Shown here one piece after another: positions 26,624 through 33,341 of a DNA stretch of 45,843 nucleotides (positions within the stretch are counted from its first letter, which is position 1; every line of letters begins with the position of its first letter). A program made the position numbers and the translations under genes. The stretch comes from a virus. Under the pieces are notes generated by a model, which worked only from the letters and a program-made list of their open reading frames with translations, did not search any database and had not been told where the DNA came from. The stretch lies in the IMG/VR virus record IMGVR_UViG_3300044733_000781, positions 1 to 45,843 of that record. One strand, given 5' to 3'.

Positions 26624-28153
26624 TTAGTAATACGCAACTTTGCGTCTAAACTCTCTTGGTTCATCTTCTTCATCTGAAGCCAACCGAATAAATCCACCTC
26701 TTCTAAACCGTAGCAATGCCTGGGTCAGTGAGTCCACCAAGTCGTCATGCTCTCCAGACGGGAACGAGGCTACTTCCTCGACTAATTCCTCCGCCCAGTG
26801 CGTTCTTGGTACCCACACTCTACCACTTGCAAAAATGTCTGCAACAGCATTCAATCTCGCTATCTTATCATTGCCTTTTGATGGTGTATATTCCTGCACC
26901 GGGATACCCATCGCTCTTAACTCAAATATTAACGGAGAACCCGCCGCTTTTGCTTCCACAATCAGGCTATCTGGGTCCCATTCTCTCCATTCTTCATACG
27001 CGCGTTGTTTAAGTTCTGGAAACTCCATCCTTTTCTTAAACGCATTGAGGGCAATAATGTTAGCTTGCTCCCGGCCGTTCGTATCTGGCGCATAAAAGAC
27101 TCCCCACGTCGTACACGCACTGTAGTCGCTTCGCTCGGTCTTTAGGAACGCCGTATCCCAGGACTGGATGAGGAAGTCACAGAACGGAGGGCTGTCGTCC
27201 TCCCACCACTGCCACCACTCCCGCTTAATAATCGCCGAGACGTCGCTTGTGGGCTGCTGCATGTACTGCGCCTGCCATTTGGCGTTGGGTAACTCCTGCC
27301 GTAGCGCAGTTAGCTCGTCAAGTTTCCAAAACTCAGGCCATAGAGGCTCTCCAGAAGGCAAAATCGCAGGAAAATCAATCACTTCCCAGTCTTCACCCTG
27401 TCGCTGCGCCGCCGCTTTGACCACCTGACCCGTTAAATCCTTCTTTGACCACCGCGTCATCACGATCACAATGGCACCACCTGGCTGTAAACGCTGTCTT
27501 GGACCGGATGTATACCATTCGTAGGTCTTGTCGTACACCTCTGGGTTGGTTTCGGCTATGGTTGCTTCTTGTTCTGAGTGAGGATCGTCGATAATGAGGA
27601 TGTCAGCGCCTTTACCCGTGACTGCACCGCCAACACCGATAGCAAAATAGTCTCCGCCATGGTTAGTGTTCCACCGCCCAGCAGCTTTAGAGTCAGACTG
27701 TAGTTCAACCGCCGGAAATAGTCGCTTATAGGTCTCGGAATCCACCAAGTTTCTGACTTTTCGTCCAAACCCAACAGCCAATTCAGCAGTGTGGGATGTC
27801 TGGATAACCTTTTTATGAGGAAATCGTCCCAAGAACCACGCAGGTAGCAGGTAAGAAGCAAACTCAGATTTAGTATGACGAGGAGGCATGTTAATAATAA
27901 GACGCTTAATATCTCCATTTGCTACCCTTTCAAAGGCTCTGGCCATTTTTTCGTGATGTCGCCCATGAATGAAGCCTGGCCATACTTCTTCCACAAATTT
28001 CATAAAATCTAATGCCGATTCTTGCCGTTTTATCCGGAGCGCAAGTTCATTTTTTAGGGAGGCAATGTGTAATCTGGCCGTTGGAGGCGCATTTTTGATG
28101 GCCGTTTCAATTTCAGCCACCGTAAAGTCGGATAACTTGGTTTTTGGCGTCAT
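26624..28153 (-). CDS. terL: Terminase large subunit
   Basis: 509 aa. The ATPase has a Walker A variant MPPRHTKSE (residues 89-97) and Walker B ILIIDDP (about 185-191), with a coupling MTRW motif. The nuclease domain shows SWDTAF (about 330), VEAKAAG (about 398) and GEHDDLVDS (about 468), the acidic residues of an RNase H-like fold. It cuts and pumps DNA into the procapsid through the portal. It is separated from the next upstream gene by 80 bp that contain a short direct repeat. Confidence 0.95.
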   Translation of the reverse strand: MTPKTKLSDFTVAEIETAIKNAPPTARLHIASLKNELALRIKRQESALDFMKFVEEVWPGFIHGRHHEKMARAFERVANGDIKRLIINMPPRHTKSEFASYLLPAWFLGRFPHKKVIQTSHTAELAVGFGRKVRNLVDSETYKRLFPAVELQSDSKAAGRWNTNHGGDYFAIGVGGAVTGKGADILIIDDPHSEQEATIAETNPEVYDKTYEWYTSGPRQRLQPGGAIVIVMTRWSKKDLTGQVVKAAAQRQGEDWEVIDFPAILPSGEPLWPEFWKLDELTALRQELPNAKWQAQYMQQPTSDVSAIIKREWWQWWEDDSPPFCDFLIQSWDTAFLKTERSDYSACTTWGVFYAPDTNGREQANIIALNAFKKRMEFPELKQRAYEEWREWDPDSLIVEAKAAGSPLIFELRAMGIPVQEYTPSKGNDKIARLNAVADIFASGRVWVPRTHWAEELVEEVASFPSGEHDDLVDSLTQALLRFRRGGFIRLASDEEDEPREFRRKVAYY

Positions 28154-28186
28154 TAATTAGGGTTTACGAGTATTTTTGGAGTCATG

Positions 28187-28235
28187 GGTTTAATTTAGTC
28201 GCGACTTTTTTGCAATTTGGTTCATTTTAGTCGCT
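28187..28235. repeat. Near-direct 17-bp repeat upstream of terL
   Basis: Copies at 28187-28203 and 28219-28235 agree at 14 of 17 positions (core ATTTAGTCGC / TTTTAGTCGC) and start 32 bp apart, three helical turns. They lie in the only sizeable gap in the terminase-portal block. They could be a packaging-recognition or regulator site. An 11-codon reading frame also lies here, without clear support. Confidence 0.45.
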
Positions 28236-28497
28236 AAATTGGTATCGGATCTAAAAACATTGGGGTTGTCTCACCCATATAGGCCCCTAGAATGTTGTAT
28301 TCGTAGTATTCGTACGCCTCTTCCTCGTCCATCCCATCTTCCATCAAGATTTCAATAATTTTTGATACGCTGTAACACACTACTGGGTCCCGATCTATCC
28401 GCGAAACAATCCCTACAACCGCCTCATCAAACCGCCCTGGCTCAAGCACCATCGCGCCTTCTGCAAATTCGTTCAAATAGTCCCGTTTATTCATCAT
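28234..28497 (-). CDS. Conserved small phage protein between terminase subunits
   Basis: 87 aa. The pattern RDPVVCYSVSKIIEILMEDG then MDEEEAYEYYEYNILGAYMG and ETTPMFLDP is common in phages next to terminase genes. Acidic, soluble, helical. AGAGGA lies 8 nt before the first of two adjacent ATGs. It overlaps the small terminase candidate by 11 bp. Function unknown. Confidence 0.7.
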   Translation of the reverse strand: MMNKRDYLNEFAEGAMVLEPGRFDEAVVGIVSRIDRDPVVCYSVSKIIEILMEDGMDEEEAYEYYEYNILGAYMGETTPMFLDPIPI

Positions 28498-29086
28498 TTT
28501 CTTTTTCCTCTAGTTTTGGTTTTCTGCCTAATTCTTCATCTAAATCAATACCTAGACTGGTACTTTCTTTACTCTCTACTACCTGCACCACACCCATGTA
28601 TTTACTAAGAGTGGCAACAAGCTCTTTCTCAAGCTCCTCGGTACTCTTGTTGTTGATATTCACCTCGAGGCGCTCCGTAAACAGCCCAATCTCACTAACC
28701 TTGCCCATGAGCTCCAAGGCCCGCAGCTGCTCCATTGGTTTTGTGTCACTCGTGGGGTCTGAAATCTCTAGGAGCCGGTTGACGATATAGTTCCGTGCTT
28801 GAATGTTTGAGTCAATGACCTGGTGGTCATACTCGGTGATGAGGGCTTTTAGTTGTCTGGCAACGGCTGATGAACTGGGAACTTGTGGTGCTAGCTCGCT
28901 ACCACTAAAAATTTGACGGGCTTCTTCTCTAGCCATTTCGTCAGGCTCTACATCTCCACCCGCTTCGCGGATTACTTCTGCGCTTTTAAAAAAAGCATCT
29001 GCACGGGCAGCAATTTCTGCCGGAGTCCCTTGTACATCTTGAATTAGCGGCACGTCCTTGTCTGTAGGAATCACCATCATTGTCAT
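28487..29086 (-). CDS. Probable terminase small subunit
   Basis: 199 aa, helical. A charged N-terminal region (PAEIAARADAFFKSAEVIRE) and central helices (AVARQLKALITEYDHQVIDS, LRALELMGKVSEIGLFTERL) precede an oligomerisation-like helix (STEELEKELVATLSKYMGVV). Length, helical content and position two genes before terL fit a TerS, which binds packaging-start DNA. No clear HTH is visible, so the call relies mainly on synteny. AAAGGT lies 8 nt before the ATG. Confidence 0.6.
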   Translation of the reverse strand: MTMMVIPTDKDVPLIQDVQGTPAEIAARADAFFKSAEVIREAGGDVEPDEMAREEARQIFSGSELAPQVPSSSAVARQLKALITEYDHQVIDSNIQARNYIVNRLLEISDPTSDTKPMEQLRALELMGKVSEIGLFTERLEVNINNKSTEELEKELVATLSKYMGVVQVVESKESTSLGIDLDEELGRKPKLEEKENDE

Positions 29087-29129
29087 CGCGTTTTACCTTT
29101 AGCCGTTTGTAGCTGTTGTTGCGATTGTA

Positions 29130-29618
29130 CTACGCATAAGCACTGCTGTGCTTTTTTGCTTTTCTGGGTTTGGCTTCGTGATGGATTTTGTACTTCCAAT
29201 AGATTGCGTTTTTAAACGACCAAGGATTACCTGGTGTGTAGATTTTGAACCCAGAATTAATTAACGAGTTTGCACTTGCCGGGTTGTCCGTTGTGTCCGT
29301 AATCACCCAGTTCCACCCTAGTTTTTTAGCCTGTTTGATCCGCGCTTGGATTAATCTTTTCTGTAACCCGTGCCCAGTATATTCATCAAGAACTCCAGAT
29401 CGGCACAAGTACCCCGTATCGGTCCACACCATCGAGCGCACTAGACCACCAAACGCTACGGGTTTTTCCGCTTCGGTATAAGCAATCCACCAATGACCAT
29501 GATCGGGTTTGTATAAGTTATCGCTAGGAAGAATTTCTTTTTGTAAATGCTTAATTACACTTACATGGGAGCTGTTGCGAATATCGACTTTGTGAATGAT
29601 AAATACTGGCTGGCCCAT
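29130..29618 (-). CDS. GNAT-family N-acetyltransferase
   Basis: 162 aa. Motif A is at about residues 76-95: CRSGVLDEYTGHGLQKRLIQ then ARIKQAKKLGW, with Y-x-G-x-G-L as the acetyl-CoA loop. It is followed by ITDTTDNPASANSLINSGFK (motif B) and a final strand (AIYWKYKI). The basic C-terminal tail may aid binding. Phage GNATs are thought to acetylate host proteins or antimicrobials; the substrate here is unknown. It is the first long gene of the left arm. Confidence 0.8.
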   Translation of the reverse strand: MGQPVFIIHKVDIRNSSHVSVIKHLQKEILPSDNLYKPDHGHWWIAYTEAEKPVAFGGLVRSMVWTDTGYLCRSGVLDEYTGHGLQKRLIQARIKQAKKLGWNWVITDTTDNPASANSLINSGFKIYTPGNPWSFKNAIYWKYKIHHEAKPRKAKKHSSAYA

Positions 29619-29648
29619 CTCAACCCCCCAAGAAGTTTAAAAAGTGGT

Positions 29649-29736
29649 GGAAGGCGTCGTGAGACTGTAGACAGCTAATTGTTTCAGGATTTAACCGAAA
29701 AAGACTGGTGTGAGCTTCTAGCCCAGCCGGCCTTCC
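29649..29736 (-). other. Imperfect structured element closed by a 7-bp inverted repeat
   Basis: GGAAGGC and GCCTTCC bracket an 88-nt segment upstream of the GNAT gene. On the minus strand the 3' arm is followed by ACCA and then CTTTTT, so the outer outline looks like a tRNA acceptor. The inside does not: no T-loop of the TTCRA type is in place and position 8 is not T. One internal hairpin (CTGG/CCAG) can be drawn. It may be a leader RNA or a terminator-like structure. Confidence 0.4.
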
Positions 29737-29758
29737 GAGATTAGTTTACTGTATTTTT

Positions 29759-29775
29759 AGGGGCGCGAGGCCCCT
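29759..29775. other. Perfect 6-bp GC-rich hairpin
   Basis: AGGGGC and GCCCCT form a stem with a GCGAG loop just after the stop of the 45-aa gene. The flanks are TTTTT on the left and GGCAC on the right, so on the minus strand it is followed by AAAAA rather than a U tract. It is a poor intrinsic terminator and may stabilise the upstream RNA 3' end. Confidence 0.4.
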
Positions 29776-29779
29776 GGCA

Positions 29780-29917
29780 CTATTTGACTAGGGTTTTTAA
29801 CTGCTTAAACCCGTTATCGATTGATTTTTCTACTTCTTTTTGCACACCGGCAAGGATCCCCTTGGTGTATTCGTACTGCTTTTCGATGGTTTCGAGGTAG
29901 GTTTTGAAAAAGTCCAT
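29780..29917 (-). CDS. 45-aa helical protein, first gene of the left arm
   Basis: The ATG at 29917 has AAGGAG 6 nt upstream. The protein is a Lys/Glu-rich amphipathic helix with MDFFKTYLETIEKQYEYTKG, ILAGVQKEVEKSIDNGF and a short end. It has a loose likeness to phasin-type helices, which I treat only as a description. As the first late-arm gene it could be a small regulator or structural aid. Good ribosome site and coding character support it. Confidence 0.7.
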   Translation of the reverse strand: MDFFKTYLETIEKQYEYTKGILAGVQKEVEKSIDNGFKQLKTLVK

Positions 29918-29944
29918 GATTGCTCCTTAGTTGTTGAAGTTTTT

Positions 29945-29973
29945 ATTTTAAATGGTTTTATGTTGCAGTGCAA
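29945..29973 (-). promoter_or_regulatory. Candidate left-arm promoter
   Basis: Minus-strand TTGCAC, 17 nt, TAAAAT. The -10 box matches 5 of 6, the -35 only 3 of 6. The -35 lies in the TGTTGCAGTGCAACA inverted repeat, so a regulator bound there could block or replace sigma contact. It would start RNA about 20 nt before the ribosome site of the 45-aa gene. Confidence 0.4.
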
Positions 29974-30316
29974 CAAAGTCTAAAAAATTTTTATATATAC
30001 CCCCCGGGGTGTTTCATTTAGAAGTCAAAGGGGGGTGTTTTTGTACAGAATAAGAAACAAATCTAGGGAAAACCCTAATAGGGGTGGGGGGTCTAATGCA
30101 ACATAAATGTTACTTTAAGTGGGTTAAGGATACGTTTATGTTACGTTAAAAAATTGCAGATCTACCGTGCAAAATACAGTGTATAGAGTGTATAGGAGTC
30201 CCGAGCTGTCAAAATGGGGTGTGGGGGGTCAAGAAATGGCTGGGAAAAATCGGTGAGGGGGTGGGGTAAAAGCTATCAAGAAAGCAAAACCCAATAGAAA
30301 AATACAATCAAAAACC

Positions 30317-30360
30317 TAGGGTTTGTACTGATGTATTTGTATGACAATGCCCTACAATTA
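30317..30360 (+). promoter_or_regulatory. Right-arm early promoter element (copy 1)
   Basis: TAGGGTTTGT ... TTTGTATGACAATG ... TACAATTA. The same order of blocks occurs upstream of 31906 with almost the same spacing (44 versus 45 bp), and in looser form at 33750. TACAAT is a plausible -10 box. It lies 48 bp before the first right-arm gene. Confidence 0.55.
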
Positions 30361-30407
30361 ATCCCATCGAAAGCAATAACGCAATCGATAAACACTAGGA
30401 GAAATAA

Positions 30408-30608
30408 ATGAAAGCAGAATGGAATGTAGTAAACATGATGTATCAATCAGGTTCAGGCTTTGAGTCTCGTCTTGCTGAATTGTGGATGCATTCTGATTTA
30501 GGTAATCGTGCCAAGTTAGAGAAAGCATTTCCCGAAACATTTAGCGAGTTTGAAGATAGGTACGAGAGACATTTAGAAATCATGATCGAGGCTAACGCTA
30601 ATCGATAA
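30408..30608 (+). CDS. 66-aa early protein
   Basis: Helical, with SGFESRLAELWMHSDLGNRA and FPETFSEFEDRYERHLEIMI. Preceded by the cassette CACTAGGAGAAA, which is reused before several genes of this arm. As the first right-arm gene it is likely expressed at once after infection and may act on the host. No family recognised. Confidence 0.65.
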   Translation: MKAEWNVVNMMYQSGSGFESRLAELWMHSDLGNRAKLEKAFPETFSEFEDRYERHLEIMIEANANR

Positions 30609-30615
30609 CACAACC

Positions 30616-30633
30616 CCCGGGGGTAACCCCGGG
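30616..30633 (+). other. Intercistronic hairpin 1 (CCCGGGG-GTAA-CCCCGGG)
   Basis: Perfect 7-bp GC stem with a GNRA (GTAA) loop and no U tract, 8 nt after the stop. It is followed by ATTCAAACACTAGGAGAAA and the next start. The same unit is repeated at 30994-31011. Confidence 0.85.
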
Positions 30634-30654
30634 ATTCAAACACTAGGAGAAAAT

Positions 30655-30987
30655 ATGAAACTCACTACACACAACGAAGCAGTCATTGAAACATCGGGTA
30701 CGCACCTACAAGGTTATATCCAAGCAAACTATGCGGATTTGATAAAGGTATTCGGTATCCCGAAGGTTTGGGACGATTACAAAACGGATGCAGAGTGGCA
30801 AATATGTTTTGAAGATGGTACACGGGCAACAATCTATAACTACAAGAATGGCAAAAACTATTGTGGTGCAGAGGGTTTGGACGTGCAAGATATTACCGAG
30901 TGGCATATCGGCGGGTTTGATAAAAAAGCAGTTGAGCAAGTCTTAGAAGCAGTTGGGGCTGTTAACCTTACAGAGTTTTTTGCTTAA
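30655..30987 (+). CDS. 110-aa conserved early protein
   Basis: Contains GTHLQGYIQANYADLIKVFG, YKTDAEWQICFEDGTRATIY, NYKNGKNYCGAEGLDVQDIT and EWHIGGFDKK. This pattern is widespread in phage genomes and some bacteria, with no function that I know. It is a compact alpha/beta protein with a regular WxI(c/e)FEDGT strand turn. A ribosome cassette (TAGGAGAAA) precedes it. Confidence 0.7.
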   Translation: MKLTTHNEAVIETSGTHLQGYIQANYADLIKVFGIPKVWDDYKTDAEWQICFEDGTRATIYNYKNGKNYCGAEGLDVQDITEWHIGGFDKKAVEQVLEAVGAVNLTEFFA

Positions 30988-30993
30988 TCAACC

Positions 30994-31011
30994 CCCGGGG
31001 GTAACCCCGGG
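30994..31011 (+). other. Intercistronic hairpin 2 (CCCGGGG-GTAA-CCCCGGG)
   Basis: Identical stem and loop to hairpin 1. The flanks also match: the following ATTCAAACACTAGGAGAAA is the same. The duplication therefore covers hairpin plus ribosome site. Confidence 0.85.
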
Positions 31012-31032
31012 ATTCAAACACTAGGAGAAATC

Positions 31033-31263
31033 ATGCAAAGCACAATCATTAATAAAACAATTCACGGGTATTTGGTGGAGCTCGAGCTTGACCCGGAGGT
31101 CGAATGGTCGGATTGTTGGGTCATGAAGGATGGGTTTGGGTCGTCGTTACAATTTCTAGAAACCTATGGAGAGTTATCGCATGACACGATTGGGGAGACC
31201 TTAGAAGTTAGCCCACACACGATTGAAGTAATCCGTAAATGGGCTGAGAAAAACGGGTATTAA
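31033..31263 (+). CDS. 76-aa early protein
   Basis: An acidic N-terminal beta part (GYLVELELDPEVEWSDCWVM) is followed by a helical end (VSPHTIEVIRKWAEKNGY). Preceded by TAGGAGAAA. No family recognised. It belongs to the hairpin-spaced early operon and is probably a small anti-host or regulatory protein (inference). Confidence 0.6.
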   Translation: MQSTIINKTIHGYLVELELDPEVEWSDCWVMKDGFGSSLQFLETYGELSHDTIGETLEVSPHTIEVIRKWAEKNGY

Positions 31264-31278
31264 AAAACTAACGCAACA

Positions 31279-31298
31279 CCCGGGGGATTTTCCCCGGG
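31279..31298 (+). other. Intercistronic hairpin 3 (CCCGGGG-GATTTT-CCCCGGG)
   Basis: Same 7-bp stem as hairpins 1 and 2, but with a 6-nt loop. It sits 16 nt after the stop and 18 nt before the next ATG. Base changes in the loop with a preserved stem point to selection on pairing. Confidence 0.8.
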
Positions 31299-31315
31299 AC
31301 TCACAAGGAGAAATT

Positions 31316-31618
31316 ATGAACTTAAAAGACATCGATTTAATTGAAGACGGAGCAGAGACCGAGACCGAGTACTACGAAGCAATACAGCGCGCAATCAATG
31401 AAGGTACAGCGTGGAAATTCCAAGGGTCATATGGTCGGACTATGATGGATGCCATTAGCAGCGGATATTGTTTGTTGGGTCGTCATCGTACCCAAGATTA
31501 TTGGGGTAACACTATTCCGAGTCGGGATGATGTTCAGGCGGGTACGAAGGGGTCATATGATTATGTAGTGCATATGCAAGGCCAAGAGTGGGCCGATACG
31601 ATGGGTGATATTTCTTAA
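31316..31618 (+). CDS. 100-aa early protein
   Basis: Contains WKFQGSYGRTMMDAISSGYC, LLGRHRTQDYWGNTIPSRDD and YDYVVHMQGQEW. Proteins with GRTMMDAI...G.C.LG....D.yGN.IPSR.ev pattern occur in phages and plasmids without assigned function. The acidic N-terminus (IEDGAETETEYYEAIQRAIN) is a helix. It is the last gene before a strong terminator. Confidence 0.7.
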   Translation: MNLKDIDLIEDGAETETEYYEAIQRAINEGTAWKFQGSYGRTMMDAISSGYCLLGRHRTQDYWGNTIPSRDDVQAGTKGSYDYVVHMQGQEWADTMGDIS

Positions 31619-31636
31619 AGCTTTCCTAGTAGTTGG

Positions 31637-31661
31637 CCCCCGGGAAACCGGGGGTTTTTTT
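31637..31661 (+). terminator. Rho-independent terminator after the first early operon
   Basis: CCCCCGG-GAAA-CCGGGGG, a perfect 7-bp stem with a GNRA loop, followed by seven T. It is preceded by TTCCTAGTAGTTGG, which also precedes the terminator at 32794. It closes the four-gene hairpin operon. Confidence 0.95.
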
Positions 31662-31675
31662 ATTCCCAAAATTTC

Positions 31676-31707
31676 TTGATGATAGTTTTCTAACGCGTAC
31701 GGAGAGG
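31676..31707 (+). repeat. 32-bp repeat R1
   Basis: TTGATGATAGTTTTCTAACG followed by CGTACGGAGAGG. One of four near-identical copies (31676, 31761, 32845, 32923), all on the same strand and all non-coding. Confidence 0.9.
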
Positions 31708-31760
31708 AGGTCGGGCGTGTTCGGGGAGGATTTTTCCGGCCTGTAGGTCGTTTTCCGGCC

Positions 31761-31792
31761 TTGATGATAGTTTTCTAACGCGTACGGGGAGG
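31761..31792 (+). repeat. 32-bp repeat R2
   Basis: Second copy of the R1 repeat with one difference (GGGGAGG for GGAGAGG), 85 bp after it. A 12-bp direct repeat (TTTTCCGGCCT with flank) lies between the two copies. Confidence 0.9.
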
Positions 31793-31830
31793 CCGGAGGG
31801 TTTTCGGGGAGGTCGCGCGGATTTATTGAT

Positions 31831-31875
31831 TAGGGTTTATCCCTATGGATTTTGTATTACATTGTCATACAATTA
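31831..31875 (+). promoter_or_regulatory. Promoter with TAGGG-TTTAT-CCCTA palindrome (copy 2)
   Basis: The element begins with a perfect 5-5-5 palindrome TAGGGTTTATCCCTA, followed by TTTGTATTACATTG and TACAATTA. It aligns with copy 1 at 30317. It lies 30 bp before the start of the GP88-like gene; TACAAT is a likely -10 box. Confidence 0.6.
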
Positions 31876-31905
31876 AGTTGTAGTAATTAACCACTAGGAG
31901 GATTT

Positions 31906-32532
31906 ATGAATATTAAAGAGGCTTTAGAAATTGTAGGCGGGTTATCTAACCCTTCAAAAATGCCATGTCATTCTTATGGGATATCAGCGCATTTATGTAT
32001 TACGGGGGCCAAGCTTGTCAAGATCGAGGGGAGCGTATGCGCGGATTGTTACGCTCTTAAAGGTATGTACGGGGATTGGAATAAGAATGTCAGTAATGCT
32101 CACGCAAAGCGAGCAGAGGCCATAAACCGGCCGGATTGGGTTAAGACCATGGCCTTTATCATTAACGCCAAGAAGATGGATTATTTTCGGTGGCATGACT
32201 CGGGGGATTTGCAAAGCTTTCAGCATTTACTAAATATTGTCGCAATTGCAGAACAATGCCCTAATACTCGTTTTTGGTTACCTACAAGGGAAAAGAAATT
32301 TATAAACCAGTATGCCGAGGCTTTCGGGGCCTTCCCTAAAAATTTAGTTGTACGGGTTTCGGCCACAATGCAAGATGAACCGGCCGGCAATTACAAAAAC
32401 ACGAGCACAGTACACCGGAATAAAAAACCTATCGGGCGCGGATGCAAGGCCCCTAGTCAAAACGGAAAATGCTTAGACTGTCGGGATTGCTGGAACCCCA
32501 AAATTAAAAATGTTTCTTATGCTTACCACTAA
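31906..32532 (+). CDS. Gene product 88-like phage protein
   Basis: 208 aa. Contains SNPSKMPCHSYGISAHLCIT, a CADCYALKGMYGDWNKNV segment with two Cys, YFRWHDSGDLQSFQHL, FWLPTREKKF and a C-terminal Cys cluster (GKCLDCRDCWNP). This matches the GP88 family known from mycobacteriophages and many other phages. Conserved Cys residues suggest bound metal; the biochemical role is unsettled. A TAGGAGGA ribosome site precedes the ATG. Confidence 0.8.
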   Translation: MNIKEALEIVGGLSNPSKMPCHSYGISAHLCITGAKLVKIEGSVCADCYALKGMYGDWNKNVSNAHAKRAEAINRPDWVKTMAFIINAKKMDYFRWHDSGDLQSFQHLLNIVAIAEQCPNTRFWLPTREKKFINQYAEAFGAFPKNLVVRVSATMQDEPAGNYKNTSTVHRNKKPIGRGCKAPSQNGKCLDCRDCWNPKIKNVSYAYH

Positions 32533-32547
32533 CCGGAGGATTTAAAA

Positions 32548-32778
32548 ATGCAAAACAGACCACTATTCACAATTGCCCGCGAAATTAAGGCCACATGGAA
32601 AAAACCTTATTTTGGTGCGGTGCCATATCTTGATGCGATGACCGAATTAAACCGGATTGAAGATAAGTATTTTTTCGATAGCGCGGAGTCGGTAGTTCAA
32701 TACTTTTTAGCTAATGCCGGAACATGGCGCGGGGATGACGCAAAGCGCATAAAGGCCGAATTAAAATCAATGCTTTAA
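32548..32778 (+). CDS. 76-aa conserved protein paired with GP88-like gene
   Basis: Contains FTIAREIKATWKKPYFGAVP, YLDAMTELNRIEDKYFFDSA and VVQYFLANAGTWRGDDAKRI, a pattern I have seen in many phages. Helical. It starts 15 bp after the GP88-like stop with CCGGAGGA as ribosome site and precedes a strong terminator. Function unknown. Confidence 0.75.
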   Translation: MQNRPLFTIAREIKATWKKPYFGAVPYLDAMTELNRIEDKYFFDSAESVVQYFLANAGTWRGDDAKRIKAELKSML

Positions 32779-32793
32779 ATTCCTAGTAGTTGG

Positions 32794-32815
32794 GGGCCCT
32801 TCGGGGCCCTTTTTG
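32794..32815 (+). terminator. Rho-independent terminator with UUCG loop
   Basis: GGGCCC-TTCG-GGGCCC followed by TTTTTG. The UUCG tetraloop is exceptionally stable. TTCCTAGTAGTTGG precedes it as at the first early terminator, so the two spacers share a common beginning. Confidence 0.9.
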
Positions 32816-32844
32816 TTTTTCTAGTACGCGGGTTAATTCCCGCG

Positions 32845-32876
32845 TTGATGATAGTTTTTTATCGCGTACGGGGAGG
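32845..32876 (+). repeat. 32-bp repeat R3
   Basis: TTGATGATAGTTTTTTATCG then CGTACGGGGAGG. Differs from R2 at two positions (TTAT for CTAA area). Confidence 0.9.
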
Positions 32877-32922
32877 GTGTCCGGAAAGGTCTTGGCCCTT
32901 TAAATTTGGGCGCGGATTATTC

Positions 32923-32954
32923 TTGATGATAGTTTTCTAATGCGTACGGGGAGG
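32923..32954 (+). repeat. 32-bp repeat R4
   Basis: TTGATGATAGTTTTCTAATG then CGTACGGGGAGG, 78 bp after R3. It differs from R2 by one base. Confidence 0.9.
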
Positions 32955-33114
32955 ATTCTCGCACCGGCCATAAAGTTCTAATTGTTCCGTAAAGTTCTAG
33001 GTGGCCGGAACTTTATAAAAGGCATGAAAAACAAGGGGTTATAAGTATAAATATATATAAAGTTACTTAGTTACTTAATAATTATATATATGAAGGTATT
33101 TTTTTATTAATATA

Positions 33115-33128
33115 TTTGTATTACAATG
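33115..33128 (+). promoter_or_regulatory. Partial copy of the promoter motif (TTTGTATTACAATG)
   Basis: The central block of the recurrent promoter element without the TAGGG half. It lies in the AT-rich region, followed by TATTTACTTTATTG. Possible promoter or remnant. Confidence 0.35.
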
Positions 33129-33310
33129 TATTTACTTTATTGTTTTTTTGGATAAGTTCTCGCTCTCGCTGAAAAAACACGGAACTTTAGGAACAAAGTA
33201 ACTTTATCAAAAAAACCCTTACAAAACAAGGCTTAGAAAAGTTCCGGCTTTTTTTCGCTCTTGGAACTTTATAGAACATTTCAGAACAAAGCGCACTACA
33301 AAAATTACAC

Positions 33311-33341
33311 TTGACTACATCGCAGTACACTATGATACAAT
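33311..33341 (+). promoter_or_regulatory. Candidate promoter for the RHH gene
   Basis: TTGACT with TATGAT 14 nt and TACAAT 19 nt downstream; neither spacing is ideal. Three ACAAT/CAAT repeats follow (TACAATTACAACGCAATACAAT). It precedes the regulator gene by about 45 bp. Confidence 0.4.

Larger units (their letters stand above)
29918..30407. promoter_or_regulatory. Divergent control region between the two arms
   Basis: About 490 bp without a credible gene. It holds TGTTGC-AGT-GCAACA (29961-29975), a perfect inverted repeat overlapping a candidate left promoter. TGCAACA occurs again at 30097-30103. A perfect palindrome TAGGG-AAAA-CCCTA lies at 30064-30077. C6 (30000-30005) and G6 (30030-30035) tracts could pair, followed by TGTTTTT. 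Arm switching is probably controlled here. Confidence 0.55.

Noticed and set aside
26640-27095. 151-codon plus-strand frame over the large terminase gene
   Set aside because: Antisense to a certain gene, with no ribosome site and no recognisable motif.
29649-29736. tRNA gene
   Set aside because: Outer stem and ACCA fit, but no T arm with TTCRA loop, no proper D arm and no T at position 8.
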